From: Anseranas semipalmata
Lineage: Eukaryota; Chordata; Aves; Anseriformes; Anseranatidae
Length of the DNA: 64,000 bases
Direction: 5' to 3'
Assembly (NCBI GenBank): GCA_013399115.1
Contig: VXAA01005179.1
Coordinates: 309,418 to 373,417, forward strand
This document shows, in pieces, positions 36,886 through 49,432 of the stretch. The position numbers were made by a program, and so were the translations under genes. The notes beneath the pieces were generated by a model. It was not told where the DNA came from. It saw only the letters and a list, made by a program, of their open reading frames with translations, and searched no databases. Position 1 is the stretch's first letter. The number at the start of each line of letters is the position of its first letter.

Positions 36886-39884
36886 CAACAAGTATTTGTA
36901 GATTATTTTCTCAGATGTCTAAGTATTGTTCCATATCTACTTTTAAAACCAATGTGCCCAATGAGGAAGAAGTTGTTCATGTGAACTCTTGTGACTTGCA
37001 CAGTATAACTTTTTATTATACTGTGGAACTAATAAAACCTAGGTAATCTTTCTTCCTGATATGTGTAATTTATACACCCTATGCAAAACTATCTAAGCTC
37101 TTTTCCAAGGTTAATACAAAAACGATTTCAATCACAGCTATTGAAATAGCATGGCACTTCCCAGTCTGCATTAAAAGACACAAATGAGGACAACAGGTAA
37201 TGCTATGTCTGTATATTGAGTATAAAGTGAGGACTCCACAGTCCAGGGCTTTTGGATGGCCATCCATATTATTTTCTCCTTGCTTTCCTACAGATCTCAT
37301 TTCCTTTGTAATTTCAGTACAGTTTTTAAGAAGACTGTCATTTAAAAAATGCAGTAGGTCTTCCATCTGTCCAAAATATATTTTGGAACTGGAAGCCCAG
37401 GTAGGTTTTAGCGATGACATTTCCACTGGGGATGAATAATCTCTTCTGACTCCTTAAAGTTTACAGCACCACGGCTTATCATCCCAACCTGAACTTCTGA
37501 TCTGAGCAAAAGGAACAGCTGACTGCTGCATCTTGGGCTTTCACAGTTACACGGTATACAAACCGCTATCTGTTAACATTGTGTACTAACACACCAAAAG
37601 TAATCACATGTAAACGTAAAAATGACCCATAGGCATACGCCAAGCTGGAGTAAATAGCCTTTGAGTCAGTTTATAAGCGCACATGTAATGCCACTAGCTT
37701 GAATACTGAATTGAAATGCCAGGGTCAAGTAATGGGCAGAGGTCTTCAGGGTTTATTACAGAGCTTAATTCAATCTCTGCTGAAGTTAACAGAAACTGAA
37801 CTGAGCTGAAAACTAACCTTGAGATAAAATGTTTTCTCTCTAAAGGAAAATTTTGTGTGAAATGTGGGAGACTGGAAAGCATCCTGGAAGGCTGAGAAAT
37901 TTTGGAAGGAGGTGATGCATTTGAGAGAGCCAGAGAAAACATGACCTGGATTTTGAAAGATTTGCACAGAGGGATCAACAGCTGTGAGGGCATACAGATG
38001 GTCCTCACAGAGATTATAGCTGGAGAGAGAACTGTTATTAAAAAGGAGTACCAAGTGCAGAACAACTATACAGCTAGTTTAGAGCTACTTACTCCAAGAT
38101 TCAGACATGTTGCACAAATCAGCACGCTCTGAAAGCTGCTCATTGTCCACTGACAATGGTGAAGGCCTGAGCCCTTACTGAGGACTTGGAGAACGCCAAT
38201 AATTAATTGCCATACAGAATATACTTCTGTTGGTCCAAATTTTTCAAGCTTGAGTTTAGCACAGGTCAGTTTTAGCAGCCTCTAGTTCCTGAGCAGAAAT
38301 ATGCACTCTCTTTTATTCAAGCTTAATCCACATTAATTTTGCAAGTAACAGAAGGTGCTCATTGTAGAGGAAAAAGGAGGGGGAAGAGACACCTATTAAA
38401 TACCTTCACGACATAGTGTCTTTTTAGGTAATCAAGAGCAAAGTATTTATGAACCTCCCTCAGTCTGAGTCATAAAGTCTTTATGTAGCAGGCAGATTAT
38501 GAAAGTAGCTTGGCCTCACCAGCTATAAAATCTACAGAAGTGGCTGAATTTTAAATACTGTCTATTGAGTTAGGTGGTCATTTATTCCTTTAGATTAGTG
38601 CAGCTTTGGCCAAAGTTCAGCTCAGGAAGTTCTGTAAAATAGCATCTTGCAAAGTTCTTCCAAAATATAAGGTTTTGACCTGCGGAGACCATGTGTCACC
38701 ACTGCGAAACAGAATAAGGGAAAAGAAACTAAACTCAAAATAAGAATAACTGCACTCTGCTCACTTTTACTTTAAACTTTTGCAGGTCTTACTTTTTCTT
38801 AGTTGCATAATTAGAAACACAAATTGTACAGTATGTCACTGTAGCTCAACAGGCACTGGCATCCAAATGCAGAAAAACAAATCCCTTCCTTTTAATTCAA
38901 GTCCATCCTGCTTCCCATGATTTCCTGTCCTCCAGCGCAGTTCAGTTCCTAGGAAGAGTTGCACAATACAAATACACTGTTGCCTGTGCTAACAAAAATA
39001 ATTGACCTGTCATGAAAAAGCTGGCATACATACTATCTTCTCTTGGTAACTCCTAAACAGCTAAATTGCATGTGGCAATGCTGTTTGCTATTAATGTCAT
39101 TTTAAAGAGACATAATGCCCACAAATCTAAACAGACCAGCCAGTGGCCTGCTCCAGGCAGGGTGTTCAACAAATGTCACATTTTACTGTAAAACAACTGC
39201 ACCACTACACCAGAACCACTGCAGTTAAAGAACGTATCTCACAGTCATGATCCTCTAAACTTCCCCTTCAGGTGCAATCGTCCAGGAAATTAAAGGCTGA
39301 GAAGGGGAAAAGAGTATCATCAAACAGTACGTGCTAATATTAGTGGAGGTGGCAGGGAGAGAAATGAGCTTTTCACTGAACTCAGTTTTTGCTTTACCAA
39401 TCAGTTCAGGTTTCCTGCTCTGGATGGTTCAATATTAAGAGGAGGAAGTTTTGAGGAGGATGAGCTAGTCAACTTTCCACATCTGGTCCAATCTTATTAA
39501 TTTTTCTGTAGGCCTAAAAGAAAGAAATATCCCCATATGACCAAGTTGGAACTGAGAGTTGCACACACTAGCCCTGCTTTGGGAATAGTTCAGTCTGTGC
39601 TCTCTGCTTTGGCCACTTTAGGAAATGAAGCTGATAGGAGCAAGTCTAGGAAAAGGAATCCAGCCTCTGGAGAGTTTGGTGTGTACAGAAGAAGGAATAA
39701 GGATTTAAGTGTGAATGACTACAATCCAGCAATAATTCTGGAGCAATGACTAAACCGTATGATTTCTCAGGCCCAGGGAGCGCTCCAGGCAGTGGGTTGC
39801 AGACCTCCCCTGCCCAGCCCAGCCCAGCTTCTAGCACAGATCCCGCACCCCCTCCCTGGAACAAAGTCCCTTCCCCTCCACCAC

Positions 39885-39985
39885 GAAGCCTCAGAGTGAA
39901 GCAACAAGGATTTGAACCTCTTCCTCTCCCAACACTGAGTCTGGCTGGAAGCAAGTGCTCTGGCCACCAGACTACTGGGGAGAAA
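39885..39985 (-). mobile_element. MIR-like / tRNA-derived SINE head (antisense)
   Basis: AAGGATTTGAACCTC (from about 39907) is an antisense B-box, and AAGTGCTCTGGCCACCAGACTACT (from about 39954) is an antisense A-box region, at tRNA-like spacing. It cannot be a working tRNA because the stems are disrupted. A poly(A) run at 39983-39999 follows. Confidence 0.5.
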
Positions 39986-41846
39986 AAAAAAAAAAAAAAG
40001 TTTTTTGGCAAATAGAGCAACTTCCTCACGACTTTACAGTGTTTGACTGTGGAAGGCTGTGAAAGGGCGAGACCATCCATATACCTAAGGCAGCCATCTC
40101 CCAAGACCAAAGGCATGAAAGGGAGAATTTGTTCAAGAAACATATACTTTTGTGAATTTCTACTAATCTGTTCTATCGAAGTTGAGGGAGTTTTGCTATT
40201 GATCATAGTGGCAGCAAAGGCAGGACTACACTGTGCATGTATCAGGCTGACACAACACAGTTCTCCCTCCCGGGGCTAGTCAAGAGCCTTGATTTCAGCA
40301 GAAAGGCTTACTCACTGTACAATGACCCATCAAATAATGCCACCTGGCCTGCGCTAATCAGAGCTGATTGTAAAGTGTATGAGTGGCTCTGACAGTAACA
40401 GAAACAGGATGTTGGTGGTTGACAGGAAGTTCAGGTGTTAGAGTACAAGAAAGTCAGAAGAGCTTCCTCGTCGGCTCTTGGGTTTGCAGCTATCATGACC
40501 TAATTTAGGAGAATTAGACTGTACACCAGGATATTAGTCTCCTATTTAGCGCCTCATCAAATATAAATTTGAACTTGCTTGCTCTTGCACTTCCCCAGCT
40601 TGCCAGCGCTCAGATATTTAGCAGCTCCATTCTGCTTTTTTGGTCACAACATGAGTAACAGTGAGGTTTTATGAGGTGAGGATTTTGCTCCTTCCTTTGT
40701 TTTATTTTGAAAAATCCCAAAGGACATGGCTAACAACCATGATCACATCTGGTTCAGGATTTTCACATTTGATTATTAATTCTCTTGGAAAGACGATTTG
40801 TCTGGGAATAGTATTGTTTGAACATGCTTTTGTTAGTTTTACTGAGGGCTTTTCCTTCCCTTCTTCTGTTCCTCTGTTTCACAGAAGGCTCTTAAGTAAT
40901 TGCAATCCTTTAATTCTCCATTTCATACATGACTTTCATAATACATAAGGAACTTCAGCCTTAGGTATGGTCATTCGGTTAACGCAGACTTATTTCTGCT
41001 CTGTGGCCTTGTACATAGCTATGGATACCTGTGCAATCAAATAACTAGATCTTTCCTGGGCTCTGGATGATGGAGACATGCTTCTTACAGCGAAACAGCC
41101 TCTTTTCTCCAGCAAGCACACAGCAGCCCTGGGTCAAGACCCTCCATCAATGCCAGAATGGGGTATACCTGGAGGACACCTTGTCTGATGAAGGCCACTG
41201 CTCTCTTGTCAATGCAGGAAGAAGAAATCAGAGAAACATTTGTGCATTATATTCCACTAATGCTCTATAAACCTAATAGCTGGATTTTGACCAATCCTTA
41301 GCTACCAGTTCCTATGGAAAGGGGCTTGGTTTCTCTACATAAACAACCCAGGCTTTGCAGAGAGCTTTCTACAGAGGCAACAGAGGGAAATCACGTCACA
41401 AACCCATTCCTCCTTCTACTCCACCCCACTGACAGTTAAGGAGTTTATCCACACTCGCACACAATCTGTGGGATGGGAATCCCCTTTAAAAAAAAAAAAA
41501 ACAACAACAAAAAAAACCAACTCTGCTGGCTTCAGATGCCTTGTAAAACTGCTGCACTGCAACCAGGCTGCAAATAAACAAGGCAGAGAAAGGACAGAGA
41601 TGAAGGCAGCCATCCAGGCTCTCTCATGCTCCAAAAGCTGGAGAATCTAGAATGGGAAGGGCTGTGCCCTCACCTTTAAGGACTGGAGGATTTCCCTGCC
41701 ATTTCCGAGGAGAAATCTATAAGGAAACTAACATGGCATTTACCTATCTGTGTCTCCGTGTGCGGGATTTCCAAAACTGTTGTTACACAAGTTGTGAAAT
41801 CTGCCCTGTCCTTGCAGAGGGGTATGGAGCAAGTTCAGACCCGCTT

Positions 41847-41881
41847 GAGCTGCGGAGGACAGAGCTGCGGAGGACAGAGCT
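41847..41881. repeat. 15-bp tandem repeat, 2.3 copies
   Basis: GAGCTGCGGAGGACA is repeated exactly at 41847-41861 and 41862-41876, followed by a partial GAGCT. No coding context. Confidence 0.9.
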
Positions 41882-44062
41882 AGGAAGACTTTCTCCCCCT
41901 GTGCCTCTATGGGCACCTGTGGGAGGTTCTGCAACACAGGAGGAGCTGGCTCTGATCCAGCCAGCTCTGGCCCCTAGCAGGCATTAGTCATTTTGGCTTG
42001 TTAATGGACTAAAGGCAGCTGGTTGGCAAGCTTGAATCTACCTGCCAGGGACATAACTTCTGACAGCAGGAGTCCCAGGCGCTTGTATCGCTGCCAGCAA
42101 CCAGGAGAAAGCAAACAAGAGGAGGTGGATGTGGTGTGGTCTGCACATGCAGACACAAAATGGGCTGATGAATCTGTCCACATCTGGTGAGGCAAGGGGA
42201 ATAGACTCAGGTAAGTGGGAACAAAAGCAGAGATCAACAGAGCTGTTTGAAAATAATGACAAAAAAATGGATTTGGGAGGTTGGTGTGCGTTCACTCATC
42301 ACAGCATTGCTATGTGGAATTTCCATGATTTTCCTTAAAATGGGGAGTTGATACTTTGAAGTATGGCAGACGCGTTACTCATGTGAAGTGAAAAAGGGCC
42401 TCATTTCATCAAAAGGAGCTATAAAGCAATTGCTTTAATCATTCATGCATGGCAGGTCATGTTCCTCTTCCCACCAATACTAGATATTCCTTCCACCTCC
42501 CTCCTAGAGTTACATAAACACTAAAGTGACTTCAGTACATTTGTGTAATGCATGTGTTGTGCTGAGTGGTTGATCCTCCAAACTGAAGTTGATGAGCAGG
42601 TAAAGCAGACTCACTGAAAAAGCAGAGTGACCCATACTGCATATGTAATCCCTGCATGAAGTACTAAAGGCAGCCCGAAGGACTTCATCCAACTAGCTTG
42701 TCCCCCAACAGAGTGGGCAGTATAACCCTTCTTTGAGTTGCTCTAAATCAAAAAGTGCCCCCTCTTAGGGCATTGGGCAAGCTTGGTAAGTACAACCAGT
42801 CCCAATCTATATTTCGCATTCCTGAAAGTGGATTTTTTCTCAATAATTTTAGCTTTTTCTTGTGAACCAGTAACTAGAAGGATGACAGCTGTCCACTTTG
42901 TGCAATAGAAACAATATAGGCAGGGTGTTTTTCAAACAACTCAAGAGCGTGGTGTCACAGACAGCTGAGACAATCCAGCAACTCCCCCCACAACTTGGCC
43001 TTTCTCTTTCTCCATCCTTGCACCCGGGCTATAGAATCCTGCCTCATCCTTTGTGGTGGCTCTCAAACCCTTCCGGAGCCAAGACAACTTGCTAGCTTAG
43101 GAAAAAAAAGTCAAATTATGTCACATTAGGGAGCTAAAATGGTTAAAAGAATCATCCAACAAATGTCAGAACCAGTGCTAAACTATGGCAGGAATATTTG
43201 GCTGGGATAGACTGTAATTTTTCAAGATTTTAGAACAACCGGTTGTTCTGTTATTTGTGTTAACCTCCATACTGATGTACAGAAGAAACACCTTTGTGTA
43301 TCAAAGAACAATGAGAGCTTCTAGGAGGTACCAGCTCCTGTTTGTTTGCCAGATCTGGCAAATCAGTTGTGCAAAATGTCAGTAAAAGCCAAACTTCCCA
43401 ATCTAGAACCACTGAACAGCTGTTGCAGGAGTGCACTGTTGAGTTTGGCAGGATCAAACTGGAAATAAAGCGCTGAACTGACAGTGTATACCCAACAGCT
43501 GAGAGAAATCATTCAGAGCCTATTAGCAATGTGGCAGGTAGGATCCACAAGCAAACATGTACAGTGCTTTGCTAATTCTGCCACAAAAAGGGAATGGCTT
43601 TATTGACAATGAAAAGCCTGCCAAAGAAAGAGATGAGTACAAAACTTTCTCTCCCTTAATTGTCCAGGAAGGGTAAGTTAAATTTAAATGCTAAATTTAG
43701 ATTTCATTGGAAAAAAAAAAAAAAAGAACAAATCGCTGTAATTAAGGCTGAATATTTATGGAGTAAAATAAAAGACTGAGAGAAAGAAAACATGCCAATG
43801 ACTGATCCAAGAACATTTCAGATTTACAGTGAACTGCATTAGTAAGCAATTGAGAATTAAGGCCTCAGTTTTCCCCAGTTTTTTTAGGCAAAATTCCCAT
43901 AGAAGTTGCAGCAGAAAGTTGACAGTGACTGCAAAACTGAATTCAAAAGAGATCTCAGAAAGATTTGAGTTTTTGCTAAAACACAGGAAATCCCTTTTAC
44001 ACAAAAAGTAATTGGTTGGAGAAAACCAGCTTATTTTATTTACCTAGTTAAATCTGTGAATA

Positions 44063-44072
44063 TGTGTATATA

Positions 44073-44113
<41 letters not shown>

Positions 44114-44143
44114 CCTTCTGCATATATATATATATATATATAT
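44063..44143. repeat. (TA)n microsatellite in two blocks
   Basis: Two (TA)n tracts, each followed by CCTTCTGCA (at about 44114 and 44145), so the array and its flank were probably duplicated together. It is interrupted by single G bases. Confidence 0.95.
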
Positions 44144-45009
44144 CCTTCTGCATTGGGTCAGATTGAATTTGTGATTTCATGGGTAGGGCCATCAGATATT
44201 AGCTTTCAGGAAGCTAAGGTCTCGACGGGGGAAAGGCTGCAGCTGAGTAAGAGCCTGAGGATCCCATCCAAAGGCCACTGGCAATGGAGAGAAAGTTTTC
44301 ACTGACCAGCAGAGATTTGGACCTCAGAGCAGGAAAAGAAGAGCAGAGCCTTTTCTGAGCCTGCAAAGAAGCAAAGCCTTATGGCCAACAGCAGGCACAT
44401 ACAGGGACTGCCACAAGGCTTGGTTTGGATGACTCCAAATGTACACTGGATAACGCAAACATACAGGCATACAAGACAGTACTGAGTTCCTGGAAAAATG
44501 GGAGGAAGAGGGAAGAAGGTGGGGGGGGAACCAACAGTAACTTTTTTTTTACTTACTGGAATCCAAAATCATCTTCACAGAAAATGTGGTTGGTTACTAT
44601 AATTTAGAAGGTGATCATTGTAATCTGCCTGTTGGTAATTCCCTGAATAGAAGAGCAGGCTTTAGGCCAGTATGCTCTTACTTTCTTGTACAGGAGCTGT
44701 TAAGTCCTTCCATCTTGCTTTTTTAAAACTTTTTTAGAACTTTACCTTTCTCAGCACTTGGATCATGCCGGAGGTCGGAGCATCAGCAAGAGGAGCCCCA
44801 GGGCAGCAGCGAACATCTCGCAGGCGGATCTTCTTCCTCTGGCAGGGAAGCAGCAGGGAGGCGTGGGCTGAGGCTGGATGCCCTAGTCTGCTGCGCTGCG
44901 GTTACTCCCCCTGGATGAAGAAGGTAGCATAGATTTAATGAAGGGGAACAAAAGGGGCTACAGACAGTTCCCCCTGTTAGCTCTGACTTAGAAAAGCAAC
45001 TGCGCTGTC

Positions 45010-46334
45010 ACAAGATGGTCTTGCTTCATCTCAGTGCAACTGAGTTGCTAGGCCACTCTCCATCATCTTTGGTAAGTCTTGGGAAATGGGAGAGGTGCCT
45101 AAGGACTGGAGGAAAGAAAGCGTCACTCCAGTCTTCAAAAAGGGCAAGAAGGAGGACCCAGGTATCTATAGACCGGTCAGCCTCACCTCCATCCCTGGAA
45201 AGGTGATGGAACAACTTAGCCTTGGCACTGTCTCTAGGCATATCAAGGANNNNNNNNNNNNNNNNNNNNNNNNNNNNNNNNNNNNNNNNNNNNNNNNNNN
45301 NNNNNNNNNNNNNNNNNNNNNNNNNNNNNNNNNNNNNNNNNNNNNNNNNNNNNNNNNNNNNNNNNNNNNNNNNNNNNNNNNNNNNNNNNNNNNNNNNNNN
45401 NNNNNNNNNNNNNNNNNNNNNNNNNNNNNNNNNNNNNNNNNNNNNNNNNNNNNNNNNNNNNNNNNNNNNNNNNNNNNNNNNNNNNNNNNNNNNNNNNNNN
45501 NNNNNNNNNNNNNNNNNNNNNNNNNNNNNNNNNNNNNNNNNNNNNNNNNNNNNNNNNNNNNNNNNNNNNNNNNNNNNNNNNNNNNNNNNNNNNNNNNNNN
45601 NNNNNNNNNNNNNNNNNNNNNNNNNNNNNNNNNNNNNNNNNNNNNNNNNNNNNNNNNNNNNNNNNNNNNNNNNNNNNNNNNNNNNNNNNNNNNNNNNNNN
45701 NNNNNNNNNNNNNNNNNNNNNNNNNNNNNNNNNNNNNNNNNNNNNNNNNNNNNNNNNNNNNNNNNNNNNNNNNNNNNNNNNNNNNNNNNNNNNNNNNNNN
45801 NNNNNNNNNNNNNNNNNNNNNNNNNNNNNNNNNNNNNNNNNNNNNNNNNNTCAGTTCAAGAGGGACAGGGAACTGCTTGAGAGAGTCCAGTGCAGAGCCA
45901 CAAAGATGATTAAGGGAGTGGAGCATTTCCCTTATGAAGAAAGGCTGAGGGAACTGGGTCTCTTTAGCTTGGAGAAGAGGAGACTGAGGGGTGACCTCAT
46001 TAATGTTTATAAATATGTAAAGGGGGAGTGTCAGGAGGATGGAGCCAGGCTCTTCTCAGTGACATCCAATGATAAGACAAGGGGCAATGGGTGCAAGCTG
46101 GAACATAGGAGGTTCCACTTAAATATGAGAAGAAACTTCTTCACGGTGAGGGTGAAGGAGCACTGGAACAGGCTGCCCAGAGAGGTTGTGGAGTCTCCTT
46201 CTCTGGAGACATTCAAAACCCACCTGGACGCATTCCTGTGTGACCTGATCTAGGTGTTCCTGCTCCGGCAGGGGGATTGGACTAGATGATCTTTCAAGGT
46301 CCCTTCCAATCCCTAACATTCTGTGATTCTGTGA
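45010..46334 (+). mobile_element. CR1 LINE, 5'-truncated, interrupted by an assembly gap
   Basis: Before the gap, the plus strand encodes part of the CR1 reverse transcriptase (GEVPKDW...VTPVFKKGKKEDPG.YRPVSLTS). After the gap it encodes the typical CR1 C-terminal region ([12 protein letters not shown]...[20 protein letters not shown]...[19 protein letters not shown]), ending at a stop at 46251-46253. The element finishes with two ATTCTGTG octamers (46318-46333), the CR1 3' hallmark. The two halves are in different frames across the gap, which is uninformative because the gap length is uncertain. The catalytic core of the polymerase lies in the gap, so activity cannot be judged. The 5' endonuclease region and first ORF are absent. 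Confidence 0.95.
45250..45850. other. Assembly gap (601 N) inside CR1
   Basis: Unknown bases within the reverse-transcriptase region of the CR1 copy, probably an unresolved repeat. The spacing between the flanking RT motifs looks shorter than I would expect for a complete CR1, so the gap size may be underestimated or the copy may carry a deletion. Confidence 0.99.
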
Positions 46335-47490
46335 ATCAGGTCTTGTAGGGCTGGGGCAGGGCAAATTCACTTTTCGACTGAGTAGCAACACACTTCTGTG
46401 ACACAAAGATCCCTACTAATGTTATATATGTGTCCCTGTGTTTCTGCTTGTAGCAGGACTTCGTATGTCTGTGCTTTCTAAAGGCACTCCAGATCCAGCA
46501 CCCACAGCAGCAAACACCTCAGCTCTCCTAGGACACACCAAAGGGATACAAGACAGTGATTTATTTGTGCCCATATACATGCAAAAAAAGACAGTTCAAT
46601 CTGTATGAAAAGCAAGCAGTGACCTACAAATCTGAAATGAAATAAGATACTACCATACATCAGCAAAATGTTCCCAGGCACAGTGCTGGATAAATGGCTG
46701 CTCAGCTAGTGAAAATATTTTAACTGGACTTGCACAGCTATTGTCAGATATGCTCGAAAATGATTGAAGAGAAACAGGCAACACAGCACAAGCACATTCC
46801 AGTGACACCCTCTCTGCACGTTGATAATACTGTGACAGCAAAGGCTGCTAAATAGCTGTTTTTAAAGAGATACAGGAGGTAGATCCACACAAGAGATGAC
46901 TGTAACTTTCAGTAAAGCACCCGCTTAGTGAACCGAGCCTGGGATGTGTTGTGCTTTTGTAGTTCAAAGGGAGCGTCTCTCTGTGTGCGCTTGGCTTTTA
47001 ACACCATCCCTCCGTGTGATTAAAGAAAGCCACAAGAAAGAGGTTTCTACATTATTATCTCTTCCTGGAAAACAAACCTGCCTGTTTCCCCGAAGTTTGC
47101 TGGTACAGAATTATGCAGCTTTAAAGGCACCCAGACATTTTGGCTGCCCATCCACTTGCAGTCGTCATTACCTCTGTTTTACTTTACCTGGAACTTAACA
47201 ATCCCTCACTCTCTCTCCTCCTGGTTTTCAGTAACTCTTCAAAATGAAAATCAATAGCCTTCCTTTTACCCCAAGGTATGGCCTTTCAGATAATCATGTC
47301 CTATTGTGCAGCAGCTGCTTGGAGCCTCTGCAGCAGAAATAGCTCTTGGATGAAGAGTTTCCAGTAAAGTAGCTGCCTTTTTCTAGCATTTCACTGTTTA
47401 CTCTTAATATTGGTTTAGATCAACATTGAGTTTTTATCAAGTGATTCAAGTGATATGTTAGTGGCATGGCTAAGAAAACTCAGAAAGGGA

Positions 47491-47520
47491 GTTTTGTTGT
47501 TGTTGTTGTTGTTTGTTTTT
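47491..47520. repeat. (GTT)n microsatellite
   Basis: About 30 bases of GTT/TTG repeat. Confidence 0.9.
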
Positions 47521-48215
47521 AGTTACTTCACTTTAGAGACTCTAAATAAACAAAGATTTTATGAGTCAGTGGATTTCATTCCTGTCAAATGGCCCTTGAA
47601 TTAAAACAAAATAACCTCAAAGCTCTCATTAGCAGAACTGCATGTGTAATTTCAGTTTCTGTTTTGCTGTTAGCAGGCTTGTAAATGGGTTATAGTAATC
47701 CTACTTCTGTTTTAAGAAACGTGTCATTGTGACAGATAAATGAGATGTCTCAGGAACCCCCTCCCCCTTCCCCCCCAGGAAGTGTCAGGTTTATGAGGAA
47801 GAGCTGGCATTGCAAAACTCTGGACATAATTTAACACATTTTCTCAGTAGATAAGGCCAGAAGCACTGGAGCTATGCAGCTGGGTGGCCAGATCCTTCCC
47901 TGGAAATGCACAGCATGAACTCAAAGAACCGAGCACTGAAAGCGAAGGTGCTATGGCGATACTTCCTATAATCCAAATAATCTGAAATATCAGATGACCT
48001 CAGAGAGAAGCCAAGCTGCTTTATGCACAAAACTTGTAAGGATTTGGCATTGTGAGTGACATCTGGAAAAGCTGGAAGTGGCATATTCTTAGAAATAGTG
48101 TGACAGGGCTACAGGAGGGGAGGGTGTGGGCAAAGGACTACGGTGAGGCAAGCTGTAGCAGTTTGTTTGGGGCTTTTTTTTAAAACAGAAAATTTGGCTC
48201 ATCTGCTTTCTGAAT

Positions 48216-48233
48216 GTTATATATATATATATT
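48216..48233. repeat. (AT)n microsatellite
   Basis: About eight AT units. Confidence 0.85.
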
Positions 48234-49207
48234 TGCTACAAACAGGGCAACGGCTTTGTGGTGTGTTGCAGTACTGTAATATACATGCAACTAGCTGCCC
48301 CTCTGCCCTGTCCATCAGACAAGAGGCACCTTGCTAACTATTTCCTATTTCCTCACCATCAGCAAGCGTAGGCTGTTTCCTTAATTTTCCTTTCCTTAAA
48401 TTTTGCTCGAGTGATCCCTAAATCATAGAGTGAACCAGCAAGAGCAGAAACAGCAGCTGAAGACAGGAATTTTAATCATATTAGAAATTTAAAAGATACA
48501 AATCTTTCCCTTAAGAGACTCATAGCCACAACACGGTTTGTGATTAAGCTATTCTGGGTAATCTTAGAAGATTTCTAACAGGAAAGTATTGTAACTTTCC
48601 TTTCCTTTTCCCTCAGAGGCTTCTGCTGCTGTGTAGAGGAAACTAGGGTTTACAAGCAGAGAGCTAAAAACATAAATAGCAAAACCAATCAGAATTCTCA
48701 ATGTGTAGTTTGGCAAAGAGGCTGCTTTCAGTACCAACAGACACCCCAAAATCTTCTCTGTTGTTCTCAGGCTAAAGAAAGCTCTCATTCAGAAAGTTGC
48801 AGTGAAGAGTCCTGAAGACAACTTTTTGCACAAGGAGGGTCCCAAACCCCGGCGAAACTTGTCCTTAGTGGGACATTTGAGGACTGCCCAAATGGATTCA
48901 CATAATGGCAACAAAACCAAAGCCTGGTGAGAGCCTGGTGGCAGGTATCAGACACAGCTCTCACTCTGGAAGGGAAAACTCCAAGTTGACCTTGGTTGGA
49001 GAAGCTGATGCATAGGCTTTCTTTTCCTTGTTCTATAGGAATTGTCCAACTGAGGATGTGAGAGGGCTTTGCTGCAGCTGTGTAGTGAAGTGACCACTTT
49101 GTAATTTTGCTTACTGCCTACATGAAGGATAGGTCAGCAGCTACAGCAGCCAACTTGGATTTTAGGATCTCTTCCCCCCCACACACCCACTCTGCTCTCC
49201 CCTTATT

Positions 49208-49432
49208 ACAGAATCACAGGATGGCTGAGGTTGGAAGGGACCTCTGGAGGTTGTCTGGTCCAACCCCTGCTCAAGCAAGGCTACCTAGAGCTGCTTGCCC
49301 AGGCCCACAGGGCAACCTGTGCCAGGGCTTTGTCACCTGCACAGTAGAGAAGTGCCTCCTGATGTTCAGAGGGAACCTCTTGTGCTCCAGCTTGTGCCCA
49401 TTGCTGCTGGACACCACTAAAAAAAGCCTAGG
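49208..49432 (-). mobile_element. CR1 LINE 3' fragment (antisense)
   Basis: The plus strand starts with ACAGAATCACAGGATGGCTGAGGTTGGAAGGGACCTC (49208 onward), the reverse complement of a CR1 3' end, and continues through the antisense of the CR1 C-terminal coding region. Similarity fades after about 49432, where the copy is 5'-truncated. About 225 bases remain. No function is expected. Confidence 0.9.

Larger units (their letters stand above)
28830..45000. other. Intergenic DNA downstream of SOCS1, no gene recognised
   Basis: AT-rich, with only short frames and no recognisable exon. It holds the hairpin at 34.31 kb, the CpG patch at 35.1 kb, MIR-like pieces at 36.7 and 39.9 kb and several microsatellites, all listed separately. 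A moderately GC-rich stretch (about 44765-44900) precedes the CR1 copy and is unassigned. Confidence 0.7.

Noticed and set aside
39885..39985. Possible antisense tRNA gene
   Set aside because: Box A- and box B-like sequences are present but the stems do not form, and several bases essential to a tRNA are missing. It fits a tRNA-derived SINE better.
45086..46253. Apparent host protein genes with reverse-transcriptase similarity
   Set aside because: They are CR1 LINE sequence, not host genes. The apparent lengths are inflated by the assembly gap.
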